A stretch of 64,000 nucleotides of DNA. Source: Corynebacterium sp. P4-C1 (GTDB taxonomy: Bacteria > Actinomycetota > Actinomycetes > Mycobacteriales > Mycobacteriaceae). How positions within the stretch are numbered: position 1 is the stretch's first letter; each line of letters begins with the position of its first letter. Made by a program: the position numbers and the translations under genes. This document shows, one piece after another, positions 28,033 through 37,963 of the stretch. The DNA is taken from NCBI RefSeq assembly GCF_030503595.1, contig NZ_CP129966.1:806001-870000 (forward strand), written 5' to 3'. The notes beneath the pieces are model-generated. The model had not been told where the DNA came from and made no database searches. It saw only the letters and a program-made list of their open reading frames with translations.

Positions 28033-28455
28033 CTATGGTTCGTCGATAAGCCTGTCGCCCTCGTTGATGGGTTCCTCATCGACGGTTTCCTCGTCCGTCG
28101 GCGCGGTGCCGGGGTCGACCTCCGGGTCGTTCTCGGCCTCGTACTCGCGCACGATGCGCGTCGCGGTCTCCGCGATTTCCTTCATGGACTGGTAAAAACG
28201 CCCCATCTCGTTCCACACGCCGTCCTCCGACAGCACACCGAACTGGGCTTCGGGGAAATCTCGGACGTCGTCGCGCCAGATGGATTCGTAATAAGCGATG
28301 AGCTTTTTCATCGAATCCCAGTCCTCGGCAAGCCGCTCCGGGATCTCCTCCCAACGGTCGTTGGCCTCGACGAAGTGGGACAGGCGCCCATCGTTGGCAA
28401 TTATTCGTTCCGGTATGTCCTCGGATCCGGGAAAGTCGTTTTCACCACTGCTCAT
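28033..28455 (-). CDS. DUF4298 domain protein
   Basis: A 140-residue protein. LIAYYESIWRDDVRDFPE followed by FGVLSEDGVWNEM (about residues 52-85) matches DUF4298, a small helical domain of unknown role. N- and C-terminal extensions are acidic. It is convergent with the DUF4185 pseudogene. Its last codons include CGTCGATAAGC (28041-28051), reading Leu-Ile-Asp. Confidence 0.7.
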   Translation of the reverse strand: MSSGENDFPGSEDIPERIIANDGRLSHFVEANDRWEEIPERLAEDWDSMKKLIAYYESIWRDDVRDFPEAQFGVLSEDGVWNEMGRFYQSMKEIAETATRIVREYEAENDPEVDPGTAPTDEETVDEEPINEGDRLIDEP

Positions 28456-28564
28456 GCCGTCACTGTACTCCGCGAATTCCCCTTAAGCGGGGTTATTGCA
28501 CGGCACGGGCAGCACAGGGGGCGGGTACACTGGGAAGTGTCAAACCCCTAGTCGAGGAGGAAAA

Positions 28565-28999
28565 ATGACAGCACAAACCGGAAACGACCACGGCCCGAAC
28601 CCGTACGTCGTCGACATTGAGAAGGCCACCCTGGACAACGGCGCGTTCCGCGACACGCTGTGGACAGGCAAGAACCTCCAGCTCACCGTCATGACCATCC
28701 CGGTAGGCGGCGAGATCGGCGCTGAGATCCACGACGGCCACGACCAGTTCCTGCGCCTCGAGGCAGGCGAGCTCCACGCTAAGATCGGCCCGAGCGAGGA
28801 CGACCTCGAGGTCGACCAGGTCATCGGCGCCGACTGGGCAGCGTTCGTCCCGGCCGGCAAGTGGCACAACTTCGTCAACGAGTCCGACACCGAAGCGAAG
28901 CTGTACTCCATCTACGCTCCGCCGGAGCACAACCCGGGTACCCGCCACGAGACCAAGGCGGATGCCGACGGCGACCCGCAGGAGACCGACGGCGTCTAG
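28565..28999 (+). CDS. Cupin-domain protein
   Basis: A 144-residue single-domain cupin. Motif 1 is EIHDGHDQFLRLEAGEL (His, His, Glu ligands) and motif 2 is FVPAGKWHNFVN (last His ligand). Start ATG 28565 follows a strong GAGGAGG. It may be an oxidoreductase or a sugar/metal-binding cupin; the substrate is not evident. It is monocistronic, closed by the terminator at 29014-29044. Confidence 0.85.
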   Translation: MTAQTGNDHGPNPYVVDIEKATLDNGAFRDTLWTGKNLQLTVMTIPVGGEIGAEIHDGHDQFLRLEAGELHAKIGPSEDDLEVDQVIGADWAAFVPAGKWHNFVNESDTEAKLYSIYAPPEHNPGTRHETKADADGDPQETDGV

Positions 29000-29013
29000 A
29001 ACGCACCGTCTTC

Positions 29014-29044
29014 AAAAAAGTCCAGCATTTGCGCTGGGCTTTTC
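29014..29044 (+). terminator. Rho-independent terminator after the cupin gene
   Basis: A-tract, stem AGTCCAGC / GCTGGGCT with one G-T pair, six-base loop, then TTTTCG. It ends just before the 11-mer copy at 29045-29055. Confidence 0.8.
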
Positions 29045-29055
29045 GCTTATCGACG
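29045..29055 (-). repeat. CGTCGATAAGC copy at a terminator tail
   Basis: Exact minus-strand copy of the over-represented word, abutting the T tract of the cupin terminator. It is one of three intergenic copies. Confidence 0.7.
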
Positions 29056-29235
29056 TCACCCCCTTTTCATCTGGCGGTCACGCTCTGGACATGTCGCCGT
29101 CACAACTGGTCCATGTGCCTGGCTTAGTTTTTGAAATGTCCTGGTTGGAATCTGGCAACCGCAGCACCGTGCGCTGAACGCGGCTCTCCAGCCGGTAATT
29201 CGTTTCACTACCGCCCCCCGGAAAGGTTTCCCACG

Positions 29236-31302
29236 ATGCGTAACCGCGTGCTGTGCGCCACGATCACAGCGCTGTCCGTCAGCGCCGCCAGCGTCTCCCC
29301 CGTCATCGCCCCGTCCGCATCTGCCGACGAGACGACCGCGAAGATCTCAATCTCGAACATCACCGACTTCCACGGCCGTTTCGCTTACAACGAGGATTCC
29401 CGCAAACCGGAGGCATCCGTCCCGGGCGCCGAGCGCTTGAAGTGCGCCATCGACAAGGAAGGCGAATCCTTCGGTGACGCGCACATTCTCACCTCCTCCG
29501 GCGACAACATCGGCGCATCCCCCTTCGAGGCAATGCTTCTCGACGACGCCCCGACCATCGACGTCCTCAACGAGATGGGCCTGAAGGTCTCCGCAGTGGG
29601 CAACCACGAATTCGACAAGGGCGCGGCCGATCTTTCCGACCGCGTCATTCCGGATGCTGAATTCCCTTACCTCGCAGCTAACGCGGAGTCTGTGAAGGGG
29701 ACGAAGCCGTACCACGTCGAGGAGCTCGACGGCGTGAAGGTCGCGTTCGTCGGCACCGTCACCGACGACATGCCGAACCTGGTCAGCCCGGACGGCATCA
29801 AGGGCATCACCTGGAACAACCCGGTTGAGACCACCAACAAGCTGGCGAAGCAGATCAAGGACAACAAGGAAGCCGACGTCGTTGTCGCTCTCGTCCACGC
29901 CGGCGACATCACCCCGGACAAGTTCGACAAGGCCGTCGACATCGCGTTCCTCGGCCACACGCACACCTACATCAACGCGGACGGGCGCACGACTCCGGTT
30001 GTCCTCCAGGCCGGCCAGTATTCCCAGGGCTTCGCCAACGTCGACCTGAGCGTCGACCGCGCCACCAAGAAGGTCACCGTCGACGAGGCCAAGATCGTCG
30101 ACAACGCCACCGTCCTGGGCTGCACCGACAAGACATACCCGGAGATTCAAACCATCGTGGATGCGGCCAAGGCAGAGGCAGCCGAGGCAGGCAAGACGGT
30201 CGTCGCAACGACCACCTCCGACTTCGCCCGCGGCGCCGACGAGGGCGCCGATTCCGGTTCCAACCGGGGCGTTGAGTCTTCCCTGAACAACCTCCTGGCT
30301 GACGCCGCACGCTGGAGCGTCAACGCGAACTCCAACACCACCGCCGACATCGGCGTGATGAACGCCGGTGGTGTCCGCGACGATCTCCCCGCCGGCGACA
30401 TCACCTACCAGCAGGCCTTCTCCGTCCAGCCGTTCGGCAACGAGAACACCTACATCACGCTCAAGGGCAAGGACTTCAAGGAAGCCCTCGAGCAGCAGTG
30501 GAAGCCGGGCGGTGACCGTCCAGTGCTGTCCCTCGGCCTGTCGAACAACGTGTCCTACACCTACGACCCGGACGCTGAGCAGGGCAACCACATCCTGTCC
30601 GTCACCGTTGACGGTAAGCCGTTGGAGGCAGAGAAGGACTACGTTGTCGCAGGTTCCACCTTCCTGCTCGGCGGCGGCGACAAGTTCGATGCCTTCACGA
30701 AGGGCTCCGCGCCGCAGAACCTCGGTCTCGTCGACGTCGACGCGTTCATCCAGTACCTGAAAAACAACAAGGACCTCAAGCCGCGCGGCCAGGCTGGTGT
30801 GGGCGTCAAGGTCGAGCAGCCGCTGAAGGCGGGTGCCGAGAACACCATCGACCTGACCTCCCTGATCTACACCGAAGGCGACCCTGCCAAGAAGGTCACC
30901 GTCGCGCTCGAGGATGCCGCAGGCAAGGAGTTCGCCACCGCCACCTCCGCCATCGACCCGTCGTTCGGCGAGAAGGGCTATGGCGAAGCCGGTAAGGCGA
31001 CCGTCAAGCTCAATGTCCCTGCTGACGCACCGAGCGATGCGGTCCTGCGCATCACCACGGAGAAGGGCACCGACGTCACCCAGCCGGTGACGACCACTGG
31101 CAACGCCAAGGACGGCGGCAACGCATCCAACGGCAACAGCTCCTCCAGCTCCGACGGCTCCAGCGCCAAGCCGATCCTGATCGGCCTGGGCATCGCTGGC
31201 CTGCTGGCCGCTCTCGCCGGCGCCGTCGCCTTCCTGCCGCAGTTCGCGCCAGTCCGCGACCAGATCAACGCAGTGCTGAAGGACTTCGGCATCCAGATCT
31301 AG
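29236..31302 (+). CDS. Secreted 5'-nucleotidase / UshA-type metallophosphatase
   Basis: A 688-residue exported enzyme from ATG 29236. It has a Sec signal peptide (cut after SASA), then a calcineurin-like domain: ISNITDFHGRF, GNHEFDKGA, VHAGD, GHTHTYI. The 5'-nucleotidase C-terminal domain follows (about 350-550, with NNLLADAARW and VMNAGGVRDDL). A Ser/Gly/Asn-rich linker leads to a C-terminal helix (PILIGLGIAGLLAALAGAV) that would anchor it in the membrane. It hydrolyses extracellular nucleotides for phosphate or nucleoside uptake. It ends at a strong terminator. Confidence 0.9.
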   Translation: MRNRVLCATITALSVSAASVSPVIAPSASADETTAKISISNITDFHGRFAYNEDSRKPEASVPGAERLKCAIDKEGESFGDAHILTSSGDNIGASPFEAMLLDDAPTIDVLNEMGLKVSAVGNHEFDKGAADLSDRVIPDAEFPYLAANAESVKGTKPYHVEELDGVKVAFVGTVTDDMPNLVSPDGIKGITWNNPVETTNKLAKQIKDNKEADVVVALVHAGDITPDKFDKAVDIAFLGHTHTYINADGRTTPVVLQAGQYSQGFANVDLSVDRATKKVTVDEAKIVDNATVLGCTDKTYPEIQTIVDAAKAEAAEAGKTVVATTTSDFARGADEGADSGSNRGVESSLNNLLADAARWSVNANSNTTADIGVMNAGGVRDDLPAGDITYQQAFSVQPFGNENTYITLKGKDFKEALEQQWKPGGDRPVLSLGLSNNVSYTYDPDAEQGNHILSVTVDGKPLEAEKDYVVAGSTFLLGGGDKFDAFTKGSAPQNLGLVDVDAFIQYLKNNKDLKPRGQAGVGVKVEQPLKAGAENTIDLTSLIYTEGDPAKKVTVALEDAAGKEFATATSAIDPSFGEKGYGEAGKATVKLNVPADAPSDAVLRITTEKGTDVTQPVTTTGNAKDGGNASNGNSSSSSDGSSAKPILIGLGIAGLLAALAGAVAFLPQFAPVRDQINAVLKDFGIQI

Positions 31303-31329
31303 TTTTCACCGGTTCCGGCCGGCTCCCCT

Positions 31330-31373
31330 GCCAGTCCCTCCCACAGGCCGTGGGCGGGACTGGCTTTCTTTCT
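31330..31373 (+). terminator. Terminator after the 5'-nucleotidase
   Basis: GCCAGTCCC (31330-31338) pairs with GGGACTGGC (31356-31364), followed by TTTCTTTCT. Confidence 0.85.
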
Positions 31374-31481
31374 GCCCGGGGAATGGAATATTGAACGTGG
31401 ACGCGGCAGGCAAATGCGAGTAGATTTCCGTTGTTGGCCACTATGAATGTCGTTGGCCGCTATGGATAGGGAGGGCATGCG

Positions 31482-32960
31482 ATGACGCAGGACGACAGTG
31501 CCGCTGCGAAAGCCGCCGAGCACGACAGTCACGGCTCACCGTGGCCCGCTCTCTGGTCGATGATGGTCGGCTTCTTCATGATTCTGGTGGATTCCACCAT
31601 CGTTTCCGTCGCGATCCCGGCGATCGCGGAAAGCCTCGAAGCCAGCTACAACGACGTGATCTGGGTCAACAGCGCCTACCTTCTGGCCTATGCCGTTCCG
31701 CTACTGATCACGGGCCGCCTGGGTGACAGGTTCGGCCCCCGGCGGATGTATCTTCTTGGCCTGGCGGTGTTCACCGCCTCCTCCTTGGCCTGCGGTGTCG
31801 CGGGTTCGGTGGGCATACTCATCGCCGCGCGCGCTTTCCAGGGCCTCGGCGGCGCAATGCTGACACCGCAGACCATGTCGGTGATGATCCGCACCTTCTC
31901 ACCTGCCCAGCGCGGCAGCGCCATGGGTGTGTGGGGCGCGGTGGCCGGTGTGGCGACAGTCGTTGGGCCACTGCTCGGCGGTGTTCTCCTCGACCTCGGC
32001 GGGTGGGAGTGGATCTTCATCGTCAACGTTCCCTTCGGCATCATCGGACTGTTTGTGGCGTGGAAGAATGTTCCGGTCCTTGAACTCACCGCACGCCGGC
32101 TCGACTGGCTCGGGGTGGCTCTGTCCGCTGTGGGCATGTTCTGCCTCATCTTCGGTATCCAGGAAGGATCCAACTTCGACTGGGATGCCCGCTCGATCGC
32201 CCTGATCATCGGCGGCCTCGTCTTCATCGCGGCTTTCGTCGGCTGGCAGTCGCGCACGTCCCGCGATGCGCTCGTCCCCCTATCCCTGTTCGCGGACCGG
32301 AACTTCGCGCTCGCCTCGGCGGCGATCACCACCGTCGGTTTCGCAGTGTCCACTTTCGCCATTCCGTGGATGATCTATGTCCAGCGCGTGCAGGAATTCA
32401 CACCCACGCAGGCCGCACTACTCATCCTGCCCTCGGGGCTGGTGTCGGGAGCACTGTCCGGGTTCGTCGGCAAGCTGACCAACACCCACGACCCGAAGCC
32501 TTTCGCTATTGCGGGTTTGGCGGTGACGTCGTTGAGCATCTTCGCCTCGGCTTTCATCACGGACCCGCAGATCAGCCCCTATTGGATGCTGTTCATCAGC
32601 CTCTTCTACGGCCTCGGCAACTCACTGATCTGGGGGCCACTGTCGATGATCGCCACGCGCAACCTCGATCCGTCGCTCGCTGGCGCGGGCTCGAGCGTGT
32701 ACAACACGGTGCGGCAGGTGGGAGCTGTGATCGGCTCTGCCGCTGTGGCTGCGGCGATGTCCTCCCAGCTGTCGCAGCGCCTCGGCGACGGAGGCGGTGG
32801 CGAGGGCGGACACTCCGAAACCGGTCCATTGCCCGAATTCCTCCACGCGCCGTTCGCCGAAGCCATGAGCGTGTCTCTTCTGCTTCCGGCTGGTGTGCTT
32901 GTGATCGGCGTCGCTGTGGCAGCTATGTTCGCGAAGACGCGCACATGGAGCGATAACTAG
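31482..32960 (+). CDS. DHA2-type MFS drug exporter (EmrB/QacA family)
   Basis: A 492-residue protein with about 14 hydrophobic helices. MILVDSTIVSVAIPAIAESL (helix 1) and the motif A loop TGRLGDRFGPRRMY are diagnostic of the DHA2 family. Motif C-like GPLLGGVLLDLGGWEWIFIVNVP follows. It is a proton-driven efflux pump, substrate not predictable. The His/Gly-rich loop before the last helix (GDGGGGEGGHSE) is unusual. Confidence 0.88.
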   Translation: MTQDDSAAAKAAEHDSHGSPWPALWSMMVGFFMILVDSTIVSVAIPAIAESLEASYNDVIWVNSAYLLAYAVPLLITGRLGDRFGPRRMYLLGLAVFTASSLACGVAGSVGILIAARAFQGLGGAMLTPQTMSVMIRTFSPAQRGSAMGVWGAVAGVATVVGPLLGGVLLDLGGWEWIFIVNVPFGIIGLFVAWKNVPVLELTARRLDWLGVALSAVGMFCLIFGIQEGSNFDWDARSIALIIGGLVFIAAFVGWQSRTSRDALVPLSLFADRNFALASAAITTVGFAVSTFAIPWMIYVQRVQEFTPTQAALLILPSGLVSGALSGFVGKLTNTHDPKPFAIAGLAVTSLSIFASAFITDPQISPYWMLFISLFYGLGNSLIWGPLSMIATRNLDPSLAGAGSSVYNTVRQVGAVIGSAAVAAAMSSQLSQRLGDGGGGEGGHSETGPLPEFLHAPFAEAMSVSLLLPAGVLVIGVAVAAMFAKTRTWSDN

Positions 32961-33031
32961 ACCCCCAGATCCGTTATGCCGCAAATCACATTTGATAAGC
33001 GGTTTGAGCCACGCAATACACTTTCGGGCCA

Positions 33032-33037
33032 TATAGT
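33032..33037 (+). promoter_or_regulatory. Probable -10 box, leaderless SDR transcript
   Basis: TATAGT seven bases upstream of the SDR ATG at 33045 with no Shine-Dalgarno, predicting a leaderless mRNA. Confidence 0.45.
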
Positions 33038-33044
33038 TATTTTC

Positions 33045-33905
33045 ATGTGGAATCCATTTGCGAAACCGTTTCATGAAGACACCAACGAGACCCCCTATGT
33101 GAAGCCCGCAGACTTCGCCGCCGACGCCGCTTCCCGTCCCGCCGCATTCATCACCGGCGGGGCCAGCGGCATCGGCAAAGCCACCGCGCAGCGCCTGCTC
33201 AACCTCGGCTGGACCGTCGGCGTATACGACGTCCAGGAGGTCGCCTGGGGCACCAGCGAGATCCCCGAGGGGCAGCTGATCACCGGGCACCTCGACGTCA
33301 CCGACCGCGACGGCTGGGACGCAGCCTTGGCGGAATTCACCTCTCAGACCGGCGGCCGCCTCGACTTCTTGTTCAACAACGCCGGCATCATCATCGACGG
33401 GCTGCTCGTCGACCAGGATCCGGAGAAGATCCGCGCGCTCGTCGACATTAACTGCCTCGGCGTCACCTTCGGTGCGCAAGCGGCGCACCCCTACCTGAAA
33501 GCCACGAAGGGCGCGGTGCTGATCAACATGAGCTCCGCCTCTGCCATCTTCGGCCAGCCGGAAATCTCCACCTACTCCGCAACGAAGTTCTACGTCAACG
33601 GCATCACCGAAGCGCTCAGCGTCGAATGGCGTAACGACGACATCCGCGTCCACGACCTCATGCCCCTCTGGGCCGCCACCCAGGTGGCCAACGTGAAGGC
33701 GCAGTCGGTGAAGACGATGGGAGTGAACCTCACCCCTGGCGACGTCGCCGATGAAGCCGTCCGCGTCCTGACCAAGAACGCTCCGTGGGGCAAGTGGGTC
33801 CCCCACTACGCCGTCAGTCTCACCGACCGCCTGCTCAAGTGGCTGCGCAAACCCTTCCCCGACCCCATCGCGCAGCTGCTCATGCGTTTCGTCGCCACCT
33901 GGTAG
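33045..33905 (+). CDS. Short-chain dehydrogenase/reductase
   Basis: A 286-residue classical SDR. The cofactor motif is TGGASGIG (about residues 37-44), NNAG is about 111, catalytic Ser lies in MSSASAIFG and Tyr-Lys in YSATK (about 180-184). ATG 33045 is preferred because the TATAGT -10 box sits just upstream. An in-frame ATG at 32976 would add 23 residues. The substrate is unknown. It is closed by a perfect 12-bp terminator hairpin. Confidence 0.85.
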   Translation: MWNPFAKPFHEDTNETPYVKPADFAADAASRPAAFITGGASGIGKATAQRLLNLGWTVGVYDVQEVAWGTSEIPEGQLITGHLDVTDRDGWDAALAEFTSQTGGRLDFLFNNAGIIIDGLLVDQDPEKIRALVDINCLGVTFGAQAAHPYLKATKGAVLINMSSASAIFGQPEISTYSATKFYVNGITEALSVEWRNDDIRVHDLMPLWAATQVANVKAQSVKTMGVNLTPGDVADEAVRVLTKNAPWGKWVPHYAVSLTDRLLKWLRKPFPDPIAQLLMRFVATW

Positions 33906-33936
33906 CCCGCGCACCCATTTCTCCACCCCAAAAACC

Positions 33937-33967
33937 AAGAAGGGCCCCAGCCGGGGCCCTTCTTTCC
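33937..33967 (+). terminator. Terminator after the SDR gene
   Basis: Perfect 12-bp stem AAGAAGGGCCCC / GGGGCCCTTCTT with a four-base loop (AGCC). The arm itself supplies A and T tracts, so it can act on both strands. Confidence 0.8.
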
Positions 33968-33983
33968 GTCCGAAATACGGTAT

Positions 33984-34075
33984 GCACTATGCGATGTACA
34001 GTATGCGATGGCTAAAAACGCAGGTCGCGGCCGCCCAGCTTTCGACATCGCATAGTGCACACCGCATATCGCATA
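33984..34075. repeat. Nested intergenic inverted repeat
   Basis: GCACTATGCGATGT (33984-33997) and its perfect complement ACATCGCATAGTGC (34045-34058), with 47 bases between. A second pair, TATGCGAT near 34002-34009 and ATCGCATA at 34068-34075, interleaves with it. The arms share the word ATGCGAT, so alternative foldings are possible. No coding frame lies inside. Confidence 0.6.
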
Positions 34076-34094
34076 GGGCATAACCCGGCCACTA

Positions 34095-34128
34095 CCTGAG
34101 CCCCTGGGCATTAGCTCGGGGGCTCAGG
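34095..34128 (-). terminator. Hairpin 3' of the YhgE/Pip gene
   Basis: CCTGAGCCCC (34095-34104) pairs with GGGGCTCAGG (34119-34128). There is no good T tract on either side, so termination is uncertain. Confidence 0.4.
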
Positions 34129-34173
34129 GGGCTCAGGAGACCAGGGCTGGAAGGGCTGGCGGTACTGGAATGC

Positions 34174-36398
34174 CTAGCGGGAGAACACCGACTGCAGTGG
34201 CTCCTCGCCCTCATGGACTTCACGTTCGTATTTCTCGCGCTCGTGGTCGTTCTCGTTCGGATCATCGATGAACAGCGACCTGCGGCGCGCGTCGTAGATG
34301 AGGATGGACATGCCCACAGCGGCGACGCTGAACACCAGCAGGACCGTGAGGCCGATCCAGAACGTGCTGTCGTAGATACCGTCGACGGAGCGGACAAACA
34401 AGTTTCGCGCATGGCTCATCGGGTGCAGCGGGTTCATGAATGCCAGCGGTGCGGGCAGCGTGGACAGCGGCCAGACTGCACCGGAGACGAACAGGCCCAG
34501 CGCGAAGAATCCGATGTTGAACATCGCGCCGATCACGCGGCCAAACAGGATCCGGAAGAACTGAAAGATCGATGTTCCGGCGATGTCGATGAGCAGTATT
34601 GCGGCGCCGATCACGAACCAGTTTTCCGGACGCCAGCCAAGGGTGATGGACACGAACCCGAGCAGGGCGCTCAGCGCCACGTTGATACCGAACATGCGCA
34701 GCCAGGCGCTCATCACCGGGCCGGCGGCACCGGATGCCTTCTGGCGGCGACCGATCGCGTGCGGCAGAAGGATGGACACAACTGCCATGAGCAGGAAGTT
34801 GATCACGATCAGGGCGAGGATGGAGAAGCCGCTCGACGGCTCCTTCTTCGTCGGGTTCTCCGGATCGACCTCAACCTGCGTCGGGTGGAGGTTGGCCTCG
34901 TCGAAGATGATCGGCACCGCAATCTGCTCGGTGGACTTATCCATGTTCTTCACCGTCGGCGCGCGGTCAGCACCTTCACCGAGCTTGGTGGACAACTCCT
35001 CGGAACCGTCCTTGAGCTTGTTGATGCCGTCGGAGAGCTGCCCGCCGCCGTCGACAAGCTGGCTTGTGCCGTCGGTCAAGCGGCTGGTGCCGTCGTGCAG
35101 CTCGTTCGCGCCGTCGTTGAGGCGGTTGGCGCCATCCTGGAGGCGAGACGTGCCGTCGGCGAGCTGGTCGGTGCCGTCGACGAGCTGGTCAGAACCGTCG
35201 ATCAGGCGGTTCAGGCCGTTGCGGTAGGGCAGCTCCGGGTCGGAGAGGTTCGCGTAGACCTCGCCCGTACCGTCGCGCAGCCGGTTGAGATCGTTGACAA
35301 CGTTGTCCTTGTTCTCCGGGTCGAGCTGGCTGACGATGCCGTCGAGCTTGTCCGCCTCCGCGTGCAGGCCGAATTGGCGCAACGTGTCCACGATCGGTTT
35401 GAGCTGGCCCACACCACCCTGCACATTCTCCAGCAGCGGGATCAGCATGTCTGTTAGCTTGTTGACGCCCTCGTCAATCTGTCGGGCACCATCCGCGAGC
35501 TGGTCAGTGCCGTCCTCGAGCTGGTAGAGGCCGTCGTTGAGCTGCTGGGCACCGTCTTGCAGGCGCACGGACCCGTCGCGGAGCTCGCCGACACCGTCGT
35601 TGAGCTCGCCGGTGCCGTCGACGAGCTGGCCTGTGCCGTCGTGCAGCTCGTGCGCACCGTCATCGAGCTGGTTGATGCCGTCGACCGCGCGATCGCCGCC
35701 GTCTTTGAGCTGCCCCACGCCGTCATCGAGTTGCTCGGAGCCGTCGGCCGCGGCGCGGATTCCGTCGCCGAGCTCGTTGAGGCCGCCGAGAACCTCTTCG
35801 GCGTAGGTTTTAGCAACCTCTGCACGGACCTCGGCTGGATCTGCGGGACGAGGCCGGCGGTGAGCACAGCACCGTTCGTGCCGTTGTAGTCGTTGAAATC
35901 GACCAGGATATTCGCCTGTTTCGGCTCCGGGTCGATGACGGTGACCACGTTCTTGGAGAAGTCTTCCGGAATGGTCACGGTGAACAGGTACTTGCCCGTT
36001 TTCAGGCCCTTGTCCGCCTCCTCAGAGCTGACCTCGCTGAAGTCGAGATAGTCCCGGCTGGTCAGGCCTTCTACGACACTTTCGCCGAATTTCTCCAGTC
36101 CGGCGCCCTCTCCACGGTCAACGCCCTTGTCGTTGTTCACCACCGCGAGCTTGGTGTCCGGCACCGAACCTGTCGGATCCCACATCGCCCACATGAACAG
36201 TCCCGCGAACAGCAACGGGAAGACCAACGCGAGGATGATCAACGTGCGCGCGACCGTGGAGAACGGCCGCCACATCAGGAGACGCTCAAGCGCCCCCAGT
36301 TTCCTATCGCCGCGTTCTGCCCGCGGAGAATCTGCACCGGTGACTTTCGTACTCAACGAAGTACCCCATTTCTCATCGACTTTCGTAGCCCAAACCAC
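34174..36398 (-). pseudogene. YhgE/Pip family membrane protein, frameshifted
   Basis: The N-terminal part (ATG 36398) has a first membrane helix (TLIILALVFPLLFAGLFMWA) and extracellular domain to LTAGLVPQIQ. One missing base between 35835 and 35836 shifts the frame. Restoring it gives QIQAEVRAEVAKTYAEEV and joins the second part, a long run of LxDGxxQ heptads (about residues 200-370) followed by five or six ABC-2-like helices. Pip/YhgE proteins are phage-infection or ESX/T7SS-associated envelope proteins. Without the base, the protein would be a truncated product of about 190 meaningful residues. Confidence 0.75.
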
Positions 36399-36442
36399 AA
36401 CACTTTGCGCCGAAACACATTCGCCACAAGGGGTGATTCAGA

Positions 36443-36473
36443 TTACTTTGTAGAGGAATATAGTACGGAGTAA
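36443..36473. promoter_or_regulatory. Imperfect palindrome in the divergent Pip / alkD-like promoter region
   Basis: TTACTTTGTA (36443-36452) and TACGGAGTAA (36464-36473) match in 8 of 10 positions as an inverted repeat. TATAGT and TACTAT-type -10 candidates lie in between. It is a candidate operator for the divergent genes. Confidence 0.35.
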
Positions 36474-36613
36474 CCAAAAAATCAGCGATTTCACCGGGTC
36501 CGTCGAAATTTTTTCGACTTTCTTATCGGTGGTGCTCTACCGCCAAGTTCGCACCCCTGCATTACTCCAGGGATCCCCGATACACGGGGAAACGCACCCG
36601 TAGAATGACCGCC

Positions 36614-37705
36614 ATGAAGATGAAGTACTTCTTCAACGCCGACACCGCCCGCATGCTCGGTGAGCAGCTGGGCATCGACGGCGACGAGTACGCCGCCTGG
36701 GTCGCCCAGAGAGTCGACGACCTAGAGATCAAGGACCGCGTCGGCGTCTTCGCCCGGGGCTTGCGCGACCGTCTTCCCGCGGATTACGGGGAAGCGGTGG
36801 CGGCGATCGTCGATAAGCTCGGCCCCGAACTCGCGGAAGGCGAAGGCTACTTCAACCACGCCTTCCACCTCTGGCCCGTGAGCCGCTACATCGAGGATTA
36901 TGGGCTCGACGATCCGTCCCTCTCGCTCGACGCGATCGAGGCACTCACCCGCGCATTCACCGGCGAGTGGGCCGTGCGCCCGTACCTTACGCACTACCCC
37001 GCGCTCACCATGGAACGCGTCGAGGAATGGTCGCGCTCGACTAGCCACAACGTGCGCCGCTTATCGACGGAAGGCATCCGCCCCCGCCTCCCCTGGGCCC
37101 CCGTTCACCGCCCGTTTCTGGATGATTCTGCACCTATAATTCCGGTGCTGGACCGCCTCTACGCAGATACCTCTTTATATGTGCGCACCTCCGTAGCCAA
37201 TAACCTCAACGACATCGCGCGCACCCACCCTTTACTCGCCGTCGCCACCGCCGAGCGCTGGCTCGCCGAGACCCCGTCCCCGGAGGTCACCTGGGTCGCT
37301 GAGCGCGGCCTGCGCGGATTGATCAGGCAGGGCGACCCCGCCGCCCTCGCTACCGTCGGCTTTGCCGCCACCGACAACATTCAGCTGGTATCCGCAGCTT
37401 TCCCGCCCCGTGTTGCGGTCGGTGAGAAATCCGAGCTCACCGCGCGTGTGGTCAATGCTTCAGATGAACCCCGCGACATTCTTGTCGACTACCGCGTCCA
37501 CTTCCTCAAGAAGAACGGAACCCACCGCCCCACCACCTTCCGCCTCGGCCGGCTCACCCTCGCCCCCGGCGAAGAACGCGACCTGGTCAAGCGTCACTCA
37601 TTCGCTGTCACCAGCACCCGAACTCTCTACCCCGGTACGCACGCCGTTTCCGTGGTGGTCAACGGTGTCGAAAGCGAGCCGATCTCCTTCGAGCTCGTGG
37701 GATGA
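36614..37705 (+). CDS. AlkD-like HEAT-repeat DNA alkylation repair protein
   Basis: A 363-residue protein (ATG 36614; ATG 36605 also possible). Helical repeats fill residues about 20-250, with EWAVRPYLTHYP, WSRSTSHNVRRLSTEGIRPRLPW and YVRTSVANNLNDIA. The last two match the family that recognises alkylated DNA through HEAT repeats. The last 100 residues form an immunoglobulin-like beta-sandwich (VDYRVHFLKKNGTHRPTTFRLG), seen in a subset of these proteins. Two copies of CGTCGATAAGC lie inside, on opposite strands (36808-36818, 37059-37069). Confidence 0.8.
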   Translation: MKMKYFFNADTARMLGEQLGIDGDEYAAWVAQRVDDLEIKDRVGVFARGLRDRLPADYGEAVAAIVDKLGPELAEGEGYFNHAFHLWPVSRYIEDYGLDDPSLSLDAIEALTRAFTGEWAVRPYLTHYPALTMERVEEWSRSTSHNVRRLSTEGIRPRLPWAPVHRPFLDDSAPIIPVLDRLYADTSLYVRTSVANNLNDIARTHPLLAVATAERWLAETPSPEVTWVAERGLRGLIRQGDPAALATVGFAATDNIQLVSAAFPPRVAVGEKSELTARVVNASDEPRDILVDYRVHFLKKNGTHRPTTFRLGRLTLAPGEERDLVKRHSFAVTSTRTLYPGTHAVSVVVNGVESEPISFELVG

Positions 37706-37963
37706 GCCTGTTGGCAGATGTCACCCGATGCGTGCCCCGGCAAGCCCCGTCCCGACGCCGGCATGTCCTGTCTCGCCGCGGCAAGCCCAAGGCACCGCTT
37801 GGATCTACTTTCATTTTGGCCAGGACCTGCTCGACAGAACCCCAGGTCAGTTTTGGTCAATGCGGAAACGATGCAATCTAAATCCACAGCGCTCAGCTAA
37901 CCGGCATGCAACCAGCCTGAGCCGACCCCTCCGGTGTGTCTGAATCGTGCTACTTTGAGCAGC

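Noticed and set aside
37706..37963. Short frames between the AlkD-like and lipoprotein genes
   Set aside because: All are below 90 codons, overlapping in several frames, with no start signals or motifs.
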